64,000 nucleotides of DNA from Phycisphaerales bacterium (lineage in GTDB: Bacteria; Planctomycetota; Phycisphaerae; Phycisphaerales; UBA1924), in contig JAFIFZ010000041.1 in NCBI GenBank assembly GCA_020831775.1, positions 1 to 64,000 of the forward strand. Direction: 5' to 3'. Both the position numbers and the translations under genes were made by a program. Positions 33,835-41,415 of the stretch are shown here, piece by piece (the first letter of the stretch is position 1; each line of letters starts with the position of its first letter). Under the pieces are notes generated by a model. That model did no database searches and was not told the DNA's origin. It saw only the letters and a list, made by a program, of their open reading frames with translations.

Positions 33835-35091
33835 CTACAGCTTCTTCAACGCATCCACCAGCGCATCAATGTGCTCTGTCGTGTGGGCGGCGGAGATCTG
33901 GATCCGCAGCCTCGCGTGGCCTTCGGGCACGACCGGATAGCCGAAGCCGATGACGAAGACGCCCAGCTCGAGCAGGCGCTTGCTCATCGAGATCGCCTTG
34001 GCCGTATCGCCGACGATGATCGGGCAGATGGCCGTCGGCGAGTCGATGACCTCGAACCCCGCGCCGGTGATCTTCCTGCGGGCGTAGGCGGTGTTGTCCT
34101 TGAGCTGCTGCACGCGCTCGGGCTCGCTCAGCAGGATCTCGATCGCCTTGGCGGCAGAGCACGCGACGGTCACCGGCAGAGCGTTGGAGAAGAGCGTCGG
34201 TCGTCCGCGCTGGACGACGAGTTCTGTGCCCCGCTTGTCGCCGGCGATGAAGCCGCCCGCGCCGCCGCCGAGGGCTTTGCCCAGCGTGCCGGTGAAGTAA
34301 TCGACGCGTCCGTTCTCGTCGGTGTCGTCGTGGTGGCCGTCGAGGTGGTCGACCATGCCGAAGTGCTCGTGGGTACCCCGCCCGCGTGCGCCCATGACGC
34401 CGTGCCCGTGCGAGTCGTCGACGACGAGCATGGCGTCGTACTTGTCGCAGAGGGCACGCAAGGCCGGCAGGTCGGCGATGTCGCCCTCCATGGAGAAGAC
34501 GCCGTCGGTGACGACCCAGGCCTGGCCGGTCACCTCGTCGTTGTTCTGCGCCGCCTTGAGCTTCTCCTCAAGATTATCGAGGTCGCTGTGCTTGTAGACG
34601 GTCTTGTGCACGCCCTTCTTCATGGTCGACGCCAGGCGAATCCCATCGATGATGCAGGCGTGGTTCAGCTCGTCGCTGATGAGGATGTCGCCCGGCTCGG
34701 CGAAGGTCGGGTAGAGCGCCTCATTGGCCGTCCAGCACGAGACGAAGGTGTACGCCGAGGGCGTGCCCATGTAGCGGGCGATGAGCTCCTCGAGCTTTTC
34801 GTGCGGCTCAAAGGTCCCGCAGATGAACCGGACAGAGGCGGTCCCCGCCCCGTACTTCCTCAGGCCCTCGATCCCCGCCTCGACGACCTCGGGGTGGTTG
34901 GCCAGGCCGAGGTAGTTGTTCGAGCAGAGGCAGACGACCTCGCGTTCAGAGCCGTCGGACCCGCGGAGGCGGACCGTCGCGTCCATGGGCGAAGTGAGGG
35001 TCTGGAGGTGCTTGTACTGCCCGCCCTCGACGAGCTGGCGGAGGATGTCGTCGGTGCGGGCGTCGAAGGGGCGGTGCGTGGTGATGGTCAT
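33835..35091 (-). CDS. kbl: Glycine C-acetyltransferase (2-amino-3-ketobutyrate CoA ligase)
   Basis: PLP enzyme of the alpha-oxoamine synthase family, cleaving 2-amino-3-ketobutyrate with CoA to glycine and acetyl-CoA in threonine breakdown. The 418-residue product has CSNNYLGLANHPEV (57-70), the DDSHGHG PLP-contacting motif (225-231) and the Schiff-base Lys272 in TGTLGKALGG. The segment ahead of the lysine (246-262) is about 16 residues longer than in E. coli Kbl and is His/Asp-rich (MVDHLDGHHDDTDENGR). A close alternative is another alpha-oxoamine synthase, but RFICGTFEPHEKLE favours Kbl. The usual partner tdh is not adjacent. Confidence 0.9.
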   Translation of the reverse strand: MTITTHRPFDARTDDILRQLVEGGQYKHLQTLTSPMDATVRLRGSDGSEREVVCLCSNNYLGLANHPEVVEAGIEGLRKYGAGTASVRFICGTFEPHEKLEELIARYMGTPSAYTFVSCWTANEALYPTFAEPGDILISDELNHACIIDGIRLASTMKKGVHKTVYKHSDLDNLEEKLKAAQNNDEVTGQAWVVTDGVFSMEGDIADLPALRALCDKYDAMLVVDDSHGHGVMGARGRGTHEHFGMVDHLDGHHDDTDENGRVDYFTGTLGKALGGGAGGFIAGDKRGTELVVQRGRPTLFSNALPVTVACSAAKAIEILLSEPERVQQLKDNTAYARRKITGAGFEVIDSPTAICPIIVGDTAKAISMSKRLLELGVFVIGFGYPVVPEGHARLRIQISAAHTTEHIDALVDALKKL

Positions 35092-35175
35092 GGCTGTCCT
35101 CGCTTGCGGAAAGTCGGCCTCGCGCGGGCCCGGTCCGGAGTCAGTGTATTGGCCTTCCCGCCCCGCACGCGGCGA

Positions 35176-36348
35176 TCAGCGGACATCCTCGGGCAACAGC
35201 CGGGCCCACCCCGAGACCACGCAGCCCGAGCGTTCTTGGCGTTCATCGCCGCCGTAGACCACCAGCGGCCGCTCACCCTCACCGCCCCCGAGCAGTCCGG
35301 CGACTCTGAGCGCGGGGGCGAGCATGTCCTTGGCGATCGTCGCGCCCGCCTTGGCCTCGACGACGCGCACGCCCCCTCCCGATCGATCGACCAGCAGGTC
35401 CGCCTCGACGCCGGCCCGATCGCGATAGTGGTGCATGCCGCCCCGCTCGCCGGCGTTGAGTCGGTGCTTGGCGGCCTCCGACGCGACCCATGTCTCGAAG
35501 ACCGGCCCCCTCAGCGGATGCGTCCGGAGTTCCTGCGCCGTTCGGATGCCCAAGAGGTGACAGACGAGGCCCGTGTCGTAGAAATGCAGCTTGGGCATCT
35601 TGACCAGACGCTTGCGCAGATTGCCGCTCCAGGCGGGCAGGAGGAAGATGATGAAGCTCGCTTCGAGGATCGAGACCCAGGCTTTGGCGGTCGGCTGGCT
35701 GACGCCGCTGTCTGCGGCGAGCTGCGAGTAGTTCAGGAGCTGCGCCGTCCGCCCGGCGCAGAGCTCGACGAATCGCCGGAACGCCGTCAGATCGCCGACA
35801 TTTGAGATCGTGCGCACATCGCGCTCGATGTAGGTCGCCGCGTACGCCGACAGCCAGTCCGACGCTGGGATCTTCCTGTCATAGATGCGGGGGTAGCCGC
35901 CTGTAAACAGGAGTTCGTCGAGCGTTCGCGTCGGCCCCGGGAACCGGGCGATCTCGCCCCGAGTCAGCGTCAGCAGGTGCAGCACCGCCGAACGACCCGC
36001 CAGCGACTGGCTCACCGATTCGAGCAGCGCGAAGTTCTGCGAGCCCGAGAGAATCCACCTGCCCGGGGCCGGGTCCTCGTCGATCAGGGGCTGCAGATAA
36101 GAAGCAAGCTCCGGCGCACGCTGCACCTCGTCGAGGATCGCCCCCCGCGGGAACTGCGACAGAAACCCGCGCGGATCGGAGGCGGCGAACTCGCGCACAT
36201 CCGGGGACTCCAGATTCGCGCAGGGGTGCTCGGGGAAGAGCGAGCGGCAGAGCGTCGACTTGCCGCTCTGGCGGGGGCCCGTCAGGGTCACCGCCGGAAA
36301 CGAGGCGGCGGCCCGGAGAATCCTCGGCGCGAGATCGCGTTCGATCAT
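35176..36348 (-). CDS. AAA_14/DUF4143-type predicted ATPase
   Basis: A 390-residue ATPase of a family that is widespread, patchily distributed and probably mobile, with functions suggested in toxin-antitoxin or defence contexts but not settled. Walker A is GPRQSGKS (24-31), Walker B is GAILDEVQRAP (about 69-79) and the sensor-like segment is WILSGSQNFALL. The C-terminal DUF4143 part contains a winged-helix-like region (YSQLAADSGVSQPTAKAWVSILE) and a nuclease-like core (VEADLLVDRSGGGVRVVEAKAG). That last E-x-D-x(n)-E-x-K pattern resembles PD-(D/E)XK enzymes. A perfect AT-rich palindrome lies 30-52 bases upstream of the start. Confidence 0.85.
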   Translation of the reverse strand: MIERDLAPRILRAAASFPAVTLTGPRQSGKSTLCRSLFPEHPCANLESPDVREFAASDPRGFLSQFPRGAILDEVQRAPELASYLQPLIDEDPAPGRWILSGSQNFALLESVSQSLAGRSAVLHLLTLTRGEIARFPGPTRTLDELLFTGGYPRIYDRKIPASDWLSAYAATYIERDVRTISNVGDLTAFRRFVELCAGRTAQLLNYSQLAADSGVSQPTAKAWVSILEASFIIFLLPAWSGNLRKRLVKMPKLHFYDTGLVCHLLGIRTAQELRTHPLRGPVFETWVASEAAKHRLNAGERGGMHHYRDRAGVEADLLVDRSGGGVRVVEAKAGATIAKDMLAPALRVAGLLGGGEGERPLVVYGGDERQERSGCVVSGWARLLPEDVR

Positions 36349-36377
36349 GGCGAAGTGTATCGCCCGGATCTATGACA

Positions 36378-36400
36378 AATTCAAAATCTGATTTTGAATT
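36378..36400. promoter_or_regulatory. Perfect AT-rich palindrome upstream of the DUF4143 ATPase
   Basis: aattcaaaat (36378-36387) and attttgaatt (36391-36400) are perfect inverted repeats around ctg, in a short A+T-rich island (about 36370-36455) that is unlike the rest of the window. It lies 30 bases before the minus-strand ATPase start and about 110 before the divergent HAD gene. This is a good place for an operator, possibly autoregulatory through the ATPase's winged-helix segment. Confidence 0.55.
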
Positions 36401-36507
36401 AGCCACAACTACCCCATCTGAGTCGGAACTGGACGTTTTATTATAGGACTATGCATAGATGGCCACCACCCCGCTCTGCGCAGTGTCCCCCCTACCATCG
36501 AACCCCC

Positions 36508-37392
36508 ATGCGTTACGACCTCCTCGCGATCGATCTCGACGGCACGCTCCTCGACCCTCGCGGCAAAGTCAGCCGCGCCAACCTCAAGGCCCTCGACCGG
36601 GCCCGCAAGGCAGGGCTGGAGGTCACCCTCTGCACCGGGCGGGGGACGCGTGAGACGCTCGCGACCGCGGTTGCCGTGGGCCAGCGGACCCCGATTGTCA
36701 CCGCCGGCGGGGCGATCATCGCTGATGCGGGGGACGGGCGGACGATCCACCGCTTCTCGCTGCAGCCCGACCTGCTCCACCCCGCGACCGACCTCTTGCT
36801 CTCGCACGGGTACGCGGTTTTGGTGCTCAAGGACGCGACCGAGACCGGGTACGACTACCTCGTCGTCCGGGGCGAGCAGAACCACCCCATCGGCCAATGC
36901 AACGAGTGGTGGTTCAACCACACCGGCGTCAGCGTCCGCTACGCGCAACGCCTCGACGAGGACGAGCACCCCGAGCACACCGTCCGCTTCGGCGTCGCGG
37001 GGATGAGCGCCGACTTCGCGCCGATCAAGGCGGGTCTGACCGATCGGTTCGCCGGACGCTTCACCATCCAGCACTTCCAGGGCGTGTTCGATCCCGATCA
37101 TGTCGGGCTGCCCGCCGGGGCGACTTACGATGTGATCGAGATGTGCGACAGCGGCGTCAACAAGTGGAGCGCCCTCGAGCACTTGGCGAGTTCGCACGGG
37201 ATCGACACCGGGCGGATCGCCGCGATCGGCGACCAGGTCAACGACATCGAGATGGTCAGGGGCGCTGCCCTCGGTGTCGCGATGGCCAACGCGCGCCCCG
37301 AGGTGAGAGAAGTCGCCGACCGTTCCACCCTCAGCAACGAGCAAGACGGCGTCGCGCACGCGATCGACCGCATCCTCGCGGGCGAGTGGTGA
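36508..37392 (+). CDS. Cof-type HAD-superfamily hydrolase
   Basis: A 294-residue phosphatase of the HAD IIB (Cof) subfamily. Motif I is DLDGTLLD with nucleophile Asp9 and acid Asp11. Motif II is LCTGRGTRE. The C-terminal motif III/IV is GDQVNDIEMVRGAALGVAMANA, which is characteristic of sugar-phosphate or flavin-phosphate phosphatases. Motif III Lys is likely in VNKWSAL. Start ATG 36508 is chosen; an upstream in-frame ATG at 36451 would add 19 non-conserved residues. It is four bases from rsmA, so the two probably form one transcript. Confidence 0.9.
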   Translation: MRYDLLAIDLDGTLLDPRGKVSRANLKALDRARKAGLEVTLCTGRGTRETLATAVAVGQRTPIVTAGGAIIADAGDGRTIHRFSLQPDLLHPATDLLLSHGYAVLVLKDATETGYDYLVVRGEQNHPIGQCNEWWFNHTGVSVRYAQRLDEDEHPEHTVRFGVAGMSADFAPIKAGLTDRFAGRFTIQHFQGVFDPDHVGLPAGATYDVIEMCDSGVNKWSALEHLASSHGIDTGRIAAIGDQVNDIEMVRGAALGVAMANARPEVREVADRSTLSNEQDGVAHAIDRILAGEW

Positions 37393-37396
37393 GCCG

Positions 37397-38227
37397 GTGC
37401 AGACGCTCGCGGAGATCAGAGCGCTGCTCGAATCGCGCGGGTTTGCGCCGCGCAAGAGCTTCGGCCAGAACTTCCTGATCGACCAGAACCTCTTGCGCAA
37501 ACTCGCCGACTCCGCGGAGATCGGCCCGGGCTCGCTCGTGCTCGAAGTCGGCCCGGGCACCGGCACGCTGACAGAAGAACTGCTCGATCGAGGCGCCGAA
37601 GTGATCGCGTGCGAGCTCGACAGAGGGCTGTGCGAACTGCTGCGCGAACGCCTCGGCGCGAACGAACGCTTCACCCTCATCGAGGGCGATTGCCTCGCCA
37701 AGAAGTCGCAGCTCTCGACCGAGGTCGCGTCCACGATCGGCGATCGGAAGTTCTCGCTGGTCGCGAACCTGCCCTACAGCGCCGCGACGCCCCTGATCAT
37801 GACGCTGCTCGTCGATCACCCCAATTGCGAGCGCATGTGCGTGACGATCCAGCGCGAGGTCGCCGAACGACTCGCGGCGGCGCACGGCTCCAAGGCGTAC
37901 GGCTCCAAGGCGTACGGGCCGATCAGCGTGGTCGCGCAGTCGTGCGCACAAGTACGGATCGTCGCGAACCTCCCGCCCTCGTGCTTCTGGCCGAGGCCCG
38001 AGGTCAACAGCGCGATGGTGCGTATCGACAGGCTCGGGCATCCTTTGTGCGGCGATCTTCAGGGTCTGGCGTTGCTGAGCAAACGCCTGTTCTCGTCGCG
38101 CAGGAAGCAGCTCGGGAGTGTTCTCGGACGGAATTTTCCGTTTCCGGACGGCGTTGATCCGGGCGCGCGTGTGGAATCGCTCACTCCCGCCCAGATTGTG
38201 GGGCTTTTGCAGGCGCGAGTGTCGTAG
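37397..38227 (+). CDS. rsmA: 16S rRNA (adenine(1518)-N6/adenine(1519)-N6)-dimethyltransferase
   Basis: KsgA/RsmA dimethylates two adjacent adenines in helix 45 of 16S rRNA late in 30S assembly. The 276-residue product has KSFGQNFLIDQNLLRKL, the SAM-binding VLEVGPGTGTLTEEL and the catalytic NLPYSAATP motif. It also has the C-terminal FWPRPEVNSAMVRI and RLFSSRRKQLGSVL. The GTG start at 37397 lies four bases after the HAD gene stop. A 15-base direct duplication at about 37886-37915 gives the repeat GSKAYGSKAYGP on the loop after the catalytic domain. Confidence 0.95.
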   Translation: MQTLAEIRALLESRGFAPRKSFGQNFLIDQNLLRKLADSAEIGPGSLVLEVGPGTGTLTEELLDRGAEVIACELDRGLCELLRERLGANERFTLIEGDCLAKKSQLSTEVASTIGDRKFSLVANLPYSAATPLIMTLLVDHPNCERMCVTIQREVAERLAAAHGSKAYGSKAYGPISVVAQSCAQVRIVANLPPSCFWPRPEVNSAMVRIDRLGHPLCGDLQGLALLSKRLFSSRRKQLGSVLGRNFPFPDGVDPGARVESLTPAQIVGLLQARVS

Positions 38228-38252
38228 TACACTGTGGTGTTGGCCGAATCCG

Positions 38253-38263
38253 AAAGGAGGTGA
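38253..38263 (+). promoter_or_regulatory. Extended Shine-Dalgarno sequence
   Basis: aaaggaggtga, an 11-base perfect complement of a typical 16S 3' end, ends seven bases before ATG 38271. It is the longest such match noticed in the window. It implies strong initiation and fixes the start of the following kinase-like gene, whose first 55 residues are otherwise unconserved-looking. Confidence 0.8.
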
Positions 38264-38270
38264 GGCCGGC

Positions 38271-39425
38271 ATGGCGGATCGCCCCTTGCGCAGCGTGCCG
38301 ACCACAAAGATGTGGTCGGCGGAGCGTGTTCAGACAGGGCCCGGCAGTGCGGGTGTCACCACCCGTACCGACAGGCCGCCGACGACCCCCTCACCCCCAA
38401 ACGAAGCCGCGGTTCACCGACCGAAGCGGACACATCAGATCTTCGAAGACGACGACACCCTCTCGCTCGGAGCGTCGCTTGGGCCGGCCCTCCGCGAGGC
38501 CTGCGAGGGACGCCTCGGCGAGATCGAATGGTTCAGGTCGACCTGGCAGCGCGGGGGCGCGGCCACCGGCTTCTCGACATGGCGCCGATCCGACGGCGAG
38601 TCCATCCGGGTGATGGTCAAGGTCCCCGTCGGCGCACGCGAGTATTCATGGACAACGCGGCTGGGGACCGTCGGCGAAACCGACTGGGACTCGCAAGCCG
38701 CCCGATCGCTCCCGACCCCTCGCGTGGTCGCCTCGGGGCTGGAGGTCGGCTCGTACGACATGGCGTGGCTGATTGTCGAGCGGTTCGAGGGCAGGCCGGT
38801 CTCGAGGGACCTGTGCGCCGATTCGATCCGTTCGGTCATGGAGGCCGCTGCGGAGTTCCAGAAGGCCGCGCAGTTGATCGGCTGCGGCCCGGGCCGCCCC
38901 GAATACTGCCAGTGGTCCAAGCTCATCAGGAAGAGCCGCGAGCGGGTCTACGACTGCGGCATCGACGAGCCCGACCGCTGGGCCTCGTCGCTGAACCGGC
39001 TCGACGGGCGTCTGCACAGCGTCCTGGAGCGTTGGTGGGCCCGCCCGATGAACGGTTGGTGCCACGGCGACCTGCACCCCGGCAACGCGATGCGCCGTGA
39101 GCACGGCGGACGCTGGGCCCTGATCGACCTCGGCCTGGTCCACCCCGGGCACTGGGTCGAGGACGCGGTCTACTTCGAGCGGCTCTTCTGGGGCCATGAG
39201 GACAAGCTCGGCGGGGTCAGCCCGGTCGACGAGATGGCCGAGGCCCGCAAACGCCAGGGCCTGCCCGTCGGCGACCGGGACTACGAGCTTGCGGACATCA
39301 GACGCCTGCTGACGGCCGCGTGCGTGCCGGTCTTCCTCGCCCGCGAGGGGCACCCGGTGTATGTCCGGTCCGCGATCGAGCGGCTGGAACGCCTCGTGGA
39401 TCTGTTCGGCCGAAAGGCGGGGTAA
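38271..39425 (+). CDS. APH-fold phosphotransferase, unknown substrate
   Basis: A 384-residue kinase-like protein. The first 55 residues are low-complexity Thr/Pro/Arg. The kinase lobes follow, with IRVMVKVPVG (ATP Lys), AWLIVERFEG (hinge), the catalytic loop GWCHGDLHPGNAM (His265) and ALIDLGLVHPGHWVEDAVYFE (metal Asp). The key residues are intact. The WFRSTWQRGGAATGF glycine-rich N-lobe is unlike antibiotic kinases. The start at 38271 is fixed by a perfect Shine-Dalgarno. It is third of its fold in the window, and its substrate cannot be inferred. Confidence 0.75.
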   Translation: MADRPLRSVPTTKMWSAERVQTGPGSAGVTTRTDRPPTTPSPPNEAAVHRPKRTHQIFEDDDTLSLGASLGPALREACEGRLGEIEWFRSTWQRGGAATGFSTWRRSDGESIRVMVKVPVGAREYSWTTRLGTVGETDWDSQAARSLPTPRVVASGLEVGSYDMAWLIVERFEGRPVSRDLCADSIRSVMEAAAEFQKAAQLIGCGPGRPEYCQWSKLIRKSRERVYDCGIDEPDRWASSLNRLDGRLHSVLERWWARPMNGWCHGDLHPGNAMRREHGGRWALIDLGLVHPGHWVEDAVYFERLFWGHEDKLGGVSPVDEMAEARKRQGLPVGDRDYELADIRRLLTAACVPVFLAREGHPVYVRSAIERLERLVDLFGRKAG

Positions 39426-39621
39426 ACACCCTAGAGCCCGGTGCGACCGGGCCTGGGCGGCCCTCGGCGTCGCCTGGGCGGGTTATCCGGCTAGACTTGC
39501 GGCGGTCGCCGGAGCGGCGGCCCTCGTCGACGCGGGTCTCCAGGCCCGGGCCCCCGGGCCGTCGCGTCGTCGTGACCTCTGGAGAAGACCGGCCCTCCTG
39601 GGCGGAACGGAAGGGTGAGCC

Positions 39622-39804
39622 GTGGAAGCATTTGATCGACTCAAGGGCATCGTCGCATCCCTGGACGAAGACATCGCCAAGGCCGAGGGCGGCAACAAGG
39701 CCGCAGGAACCCGGGTGCGTCAGGCGATGCAGGACATCAAGTCGATCGCCCAGGACATCCGTCAGCAGATCTTGGATCTGCGCAAGACGGAGGAGTCGCG
39801 TTGA
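39622..39804 (+). CDS. Histone H1-like (Hc1-type) small DNA-binding protein
   Basis: A 60-residue all-helical protein beginning (GTG start) MEAFDRLKGIVASLDEDIAK and containing AEGGNKAAGTRVRQAMQDIK. The GNKAAGTRxRxxxQxIK core matches the N-terminal domain of chlamydial Hc1 and the short histone-H1-like proteins common in PVC and Bacteroidetes bacteria. The Lys/Ala/Pro-rich tail of full-length Hc1 is absent, so only the helical pair domain is present. It probably binds and compacts nucleoid DNA, but this is inferred from family membership. 196 bases separate it from the upstream gene, with no other gene visible there. Confidence 0.78.
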   Translation: MEAFDRLKGIVASLDEDIAKAEGGNKAAGTRVRQAMQDIKSIAQDIRQQILDLRKTEESR

Positions 39805-39835
39805 CGCCGCGGCGTGTACGCGGAAACGCCCTGCC

Positions 39836-40342
39836 ATGAGCGATCAACTCGTCGAATCGAAGTTTCTCGTTGACCTCGCCGGTGTGGATCTCAGCGCCCG
39901 TCTCTACGGGCGTGAGCACATCGAGGGGTACAACCCGCACCGCGGCGAGATGTCCCTCTTGGACCACATCGTCTGGGAGTCGGAAGACCACAGCTCCGGT
40001 GTCGCGCTCAAGATTGTGCGTGACGACGAATTCTGGGTGAAGGGGCACTACCCCGGCAAGCCCATGTTCCCCGGCGTCCTCCAGGTCGAGACCGGGGCCC
40101 AGATGGCCTGCTACCTCTTCAACCGGCGCAAGCCCTACCCCAAGCTCGCGGCCTTCCTCCGCATCGAGCACTGCTCGTTCCGGTCGATGGTCCAGCCCGG
40201 CGACGAGCTGTTCATCCTCTGCCGCGATGTGAAGTTCGGTCGGCGTCAGTTCATCTGCGACCTCCAGGGCCTTGTCAACGGCGAGCGCCTCGCGTTCGAC
40301 GCGCGTATCCGGGGGATGGAGTTGGCGGCCGAGGACCAGTAG
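39836..40342 (+). CDS. FabZ-like 3-hydroxyacyl-ACP dehydratase (hotdog fold)
   Basis: Dehydrates 3-hydroxyacyl-ACP in fatty acid elongation. The 168-residue hotdog-fold protein has the FabZ catalytic pattern KGHYPGKPMFPGVLQVETGAQ with His71 and Glu85 in the expected positions. It is somewhat longer at the N-terminus than E. coli FabZ (151 residues) and has an added Lys/Arg loop (FNRRKPYPKLAAF). It may be a paralogue acting on another acyl substrate. ATG 39836 follows the Hc1-like gene by 31 bases, and a manA with a TTG start follows by 22, so a three-gene transcript is likely. Confidence 0.87.
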   Translation: MSDQLVESKFLVDLAGVDLSARLYGREHIEGYNPHRGEMSLLDHIVWESEDHSSGVALKIVRDDEFWVKGHYPGKPMFPGVLQVETGAQMACYLFNRRKPYPKLAAFLRIEHCSFRSMVQPGDELFILCRDVKFGRRQFICDLQGLVNGERLAFDARIRGMELAAEDQ

Positions 40343-40364
40343 CCTTCGCCTACGGGAGGCGTCC

Positions 40365-41408
40365 TTGACCGACCAGGCTCCGTGCCCCATCCTGCTCGAA
40401 CCGATCTTGAAGGAAAAGGTCTGGGGCGGCGATCGTCTGCGCGAGTTCGAGAAGCAGGTCTCCCACGGCGACACCGTCGGCGAGGCTTGGGAGCTCGCCG
40501 ACCTCGACTCGACCTCCGCCTCGGGGGGCGGCGGGGGTGAGGCGGTCTCCAAGATCCTCGGCGGGTCCCTGGACGGCAAGACCCTCCGCGACGCGATCGA
40601 GCTCTGGGGTGACGACCTGATCCACAGCAAGCGCCTGCTGCAGGGCCGGTTCCCTTTGCTGGTCAAGTACCTCGACGCGCGCGAGCACCTCAGCGTGCAG
40701 GTGCATCCCTCGCCCGAGTACGCCAAAGAGCACCCCGAGGCCCGCCTGAAGACCGAGTGCTGGTTCGTCCTGCGGGCCGACCCGCTCGAGGACGGCTCCA
40801 AGCCGGTCATCTACAAAGGGGTGAAAGAGGGGATCGACGCGGACGAGTTCCGGCGAAGGGTCGAGCTGGCCGCCAAGACCGGCAGGGAGCCGGTCGACGA
40901 GGCGGACTCCGTCCCCGCGGCGCTGCAGGAAATCCCCGCCAAGCCGGGCGACATGCACCTCCTGCCCAGCGGGACGGTGCACGCACTGGGGGCGGGCGTC
41001 TTGATCGCGGAGATCCAGACCCCCAGCGACACGACCTTCAGGGTCTACGACTGGGCCAAGGAGTACGGGCGCGAGGGGCGGGACTTGCACATCAAGGAAT
41101 CGATGGCCTGCATCGACTTCGGCCCGACCCCGGAGGCGACCAGCCTCGGCAAGGGCATGACGCGGGGCGTGCTCTGCGACACCGAGCACTTCAGCGTCGA
41201 GCGGGTCGTGCTGCAGCCCGACCAGACGATCGAGTTCAAGGGCGGGCGCTGCCTGGTGGTGATGGTGCTCGACGGGGGGATCGAGCTCGACGGGCACATC
41301 CACTATGTGGGGGCGACCTTGGTGATCCCCCGCGCCTGGTCGGGCAAGGCCCGGTGCGAGAACCTCGCACGCCTGCTGGTGGTCACCGTCGGCGATCCAA
41401 AGGACTAG
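40365..41408 (+). CDS. manA: Mannose-6-phosphate isomerase, class I
   Basis: Cupin zinc enzyme interconverting fructose-6-P and mannose-6-P, feeding ManC. The 347-residue product has the zinc ligands in place: Gln112 and His114 (VQVHPS), Glu131 (TECWFV) and His206 (GTVHALG). The class I motif VYDWAKEYGREGRDLHI follows. The start is a TTG at 40365, just after GGGAGG; no ATG exists before the conserved ILLEPILKEKVWGG. It converges with the DegT aminotransferase, leaving seven bases between stops. Confidence 0.93.
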   Translation: MTDQAPCPILLEPILKEKVWGGDRLREFEKQVSHGDTVGEAWELADLDSTSASGGGGGEAVSKILGGSLDGKTLRDAIELWGDDLIHSKRLLQGRFPLLVKYLDAREHLSVQVHPSPEYAKEHPEARLKTECWFVLRADPLEDGSKPVIYKGVKEGIDADEFRRRVELAAKTGREPVDEADSVPAALQEIPAKPGDMHLLPSGTVHALGAGVLIAEIQTPSDTTFRVYDWAKEYGREGRDLHIKESMACIDFGPTPEATSLGKGMTRGVLCDTEHFSVERVVLQPDQTIEFKGGRCLVVMVLDGGIELDGHIHYVGATLVIPRAWSGKARCENLARLLVVTVGDPKD

Positions 41409-41415
41409 AACTGGC

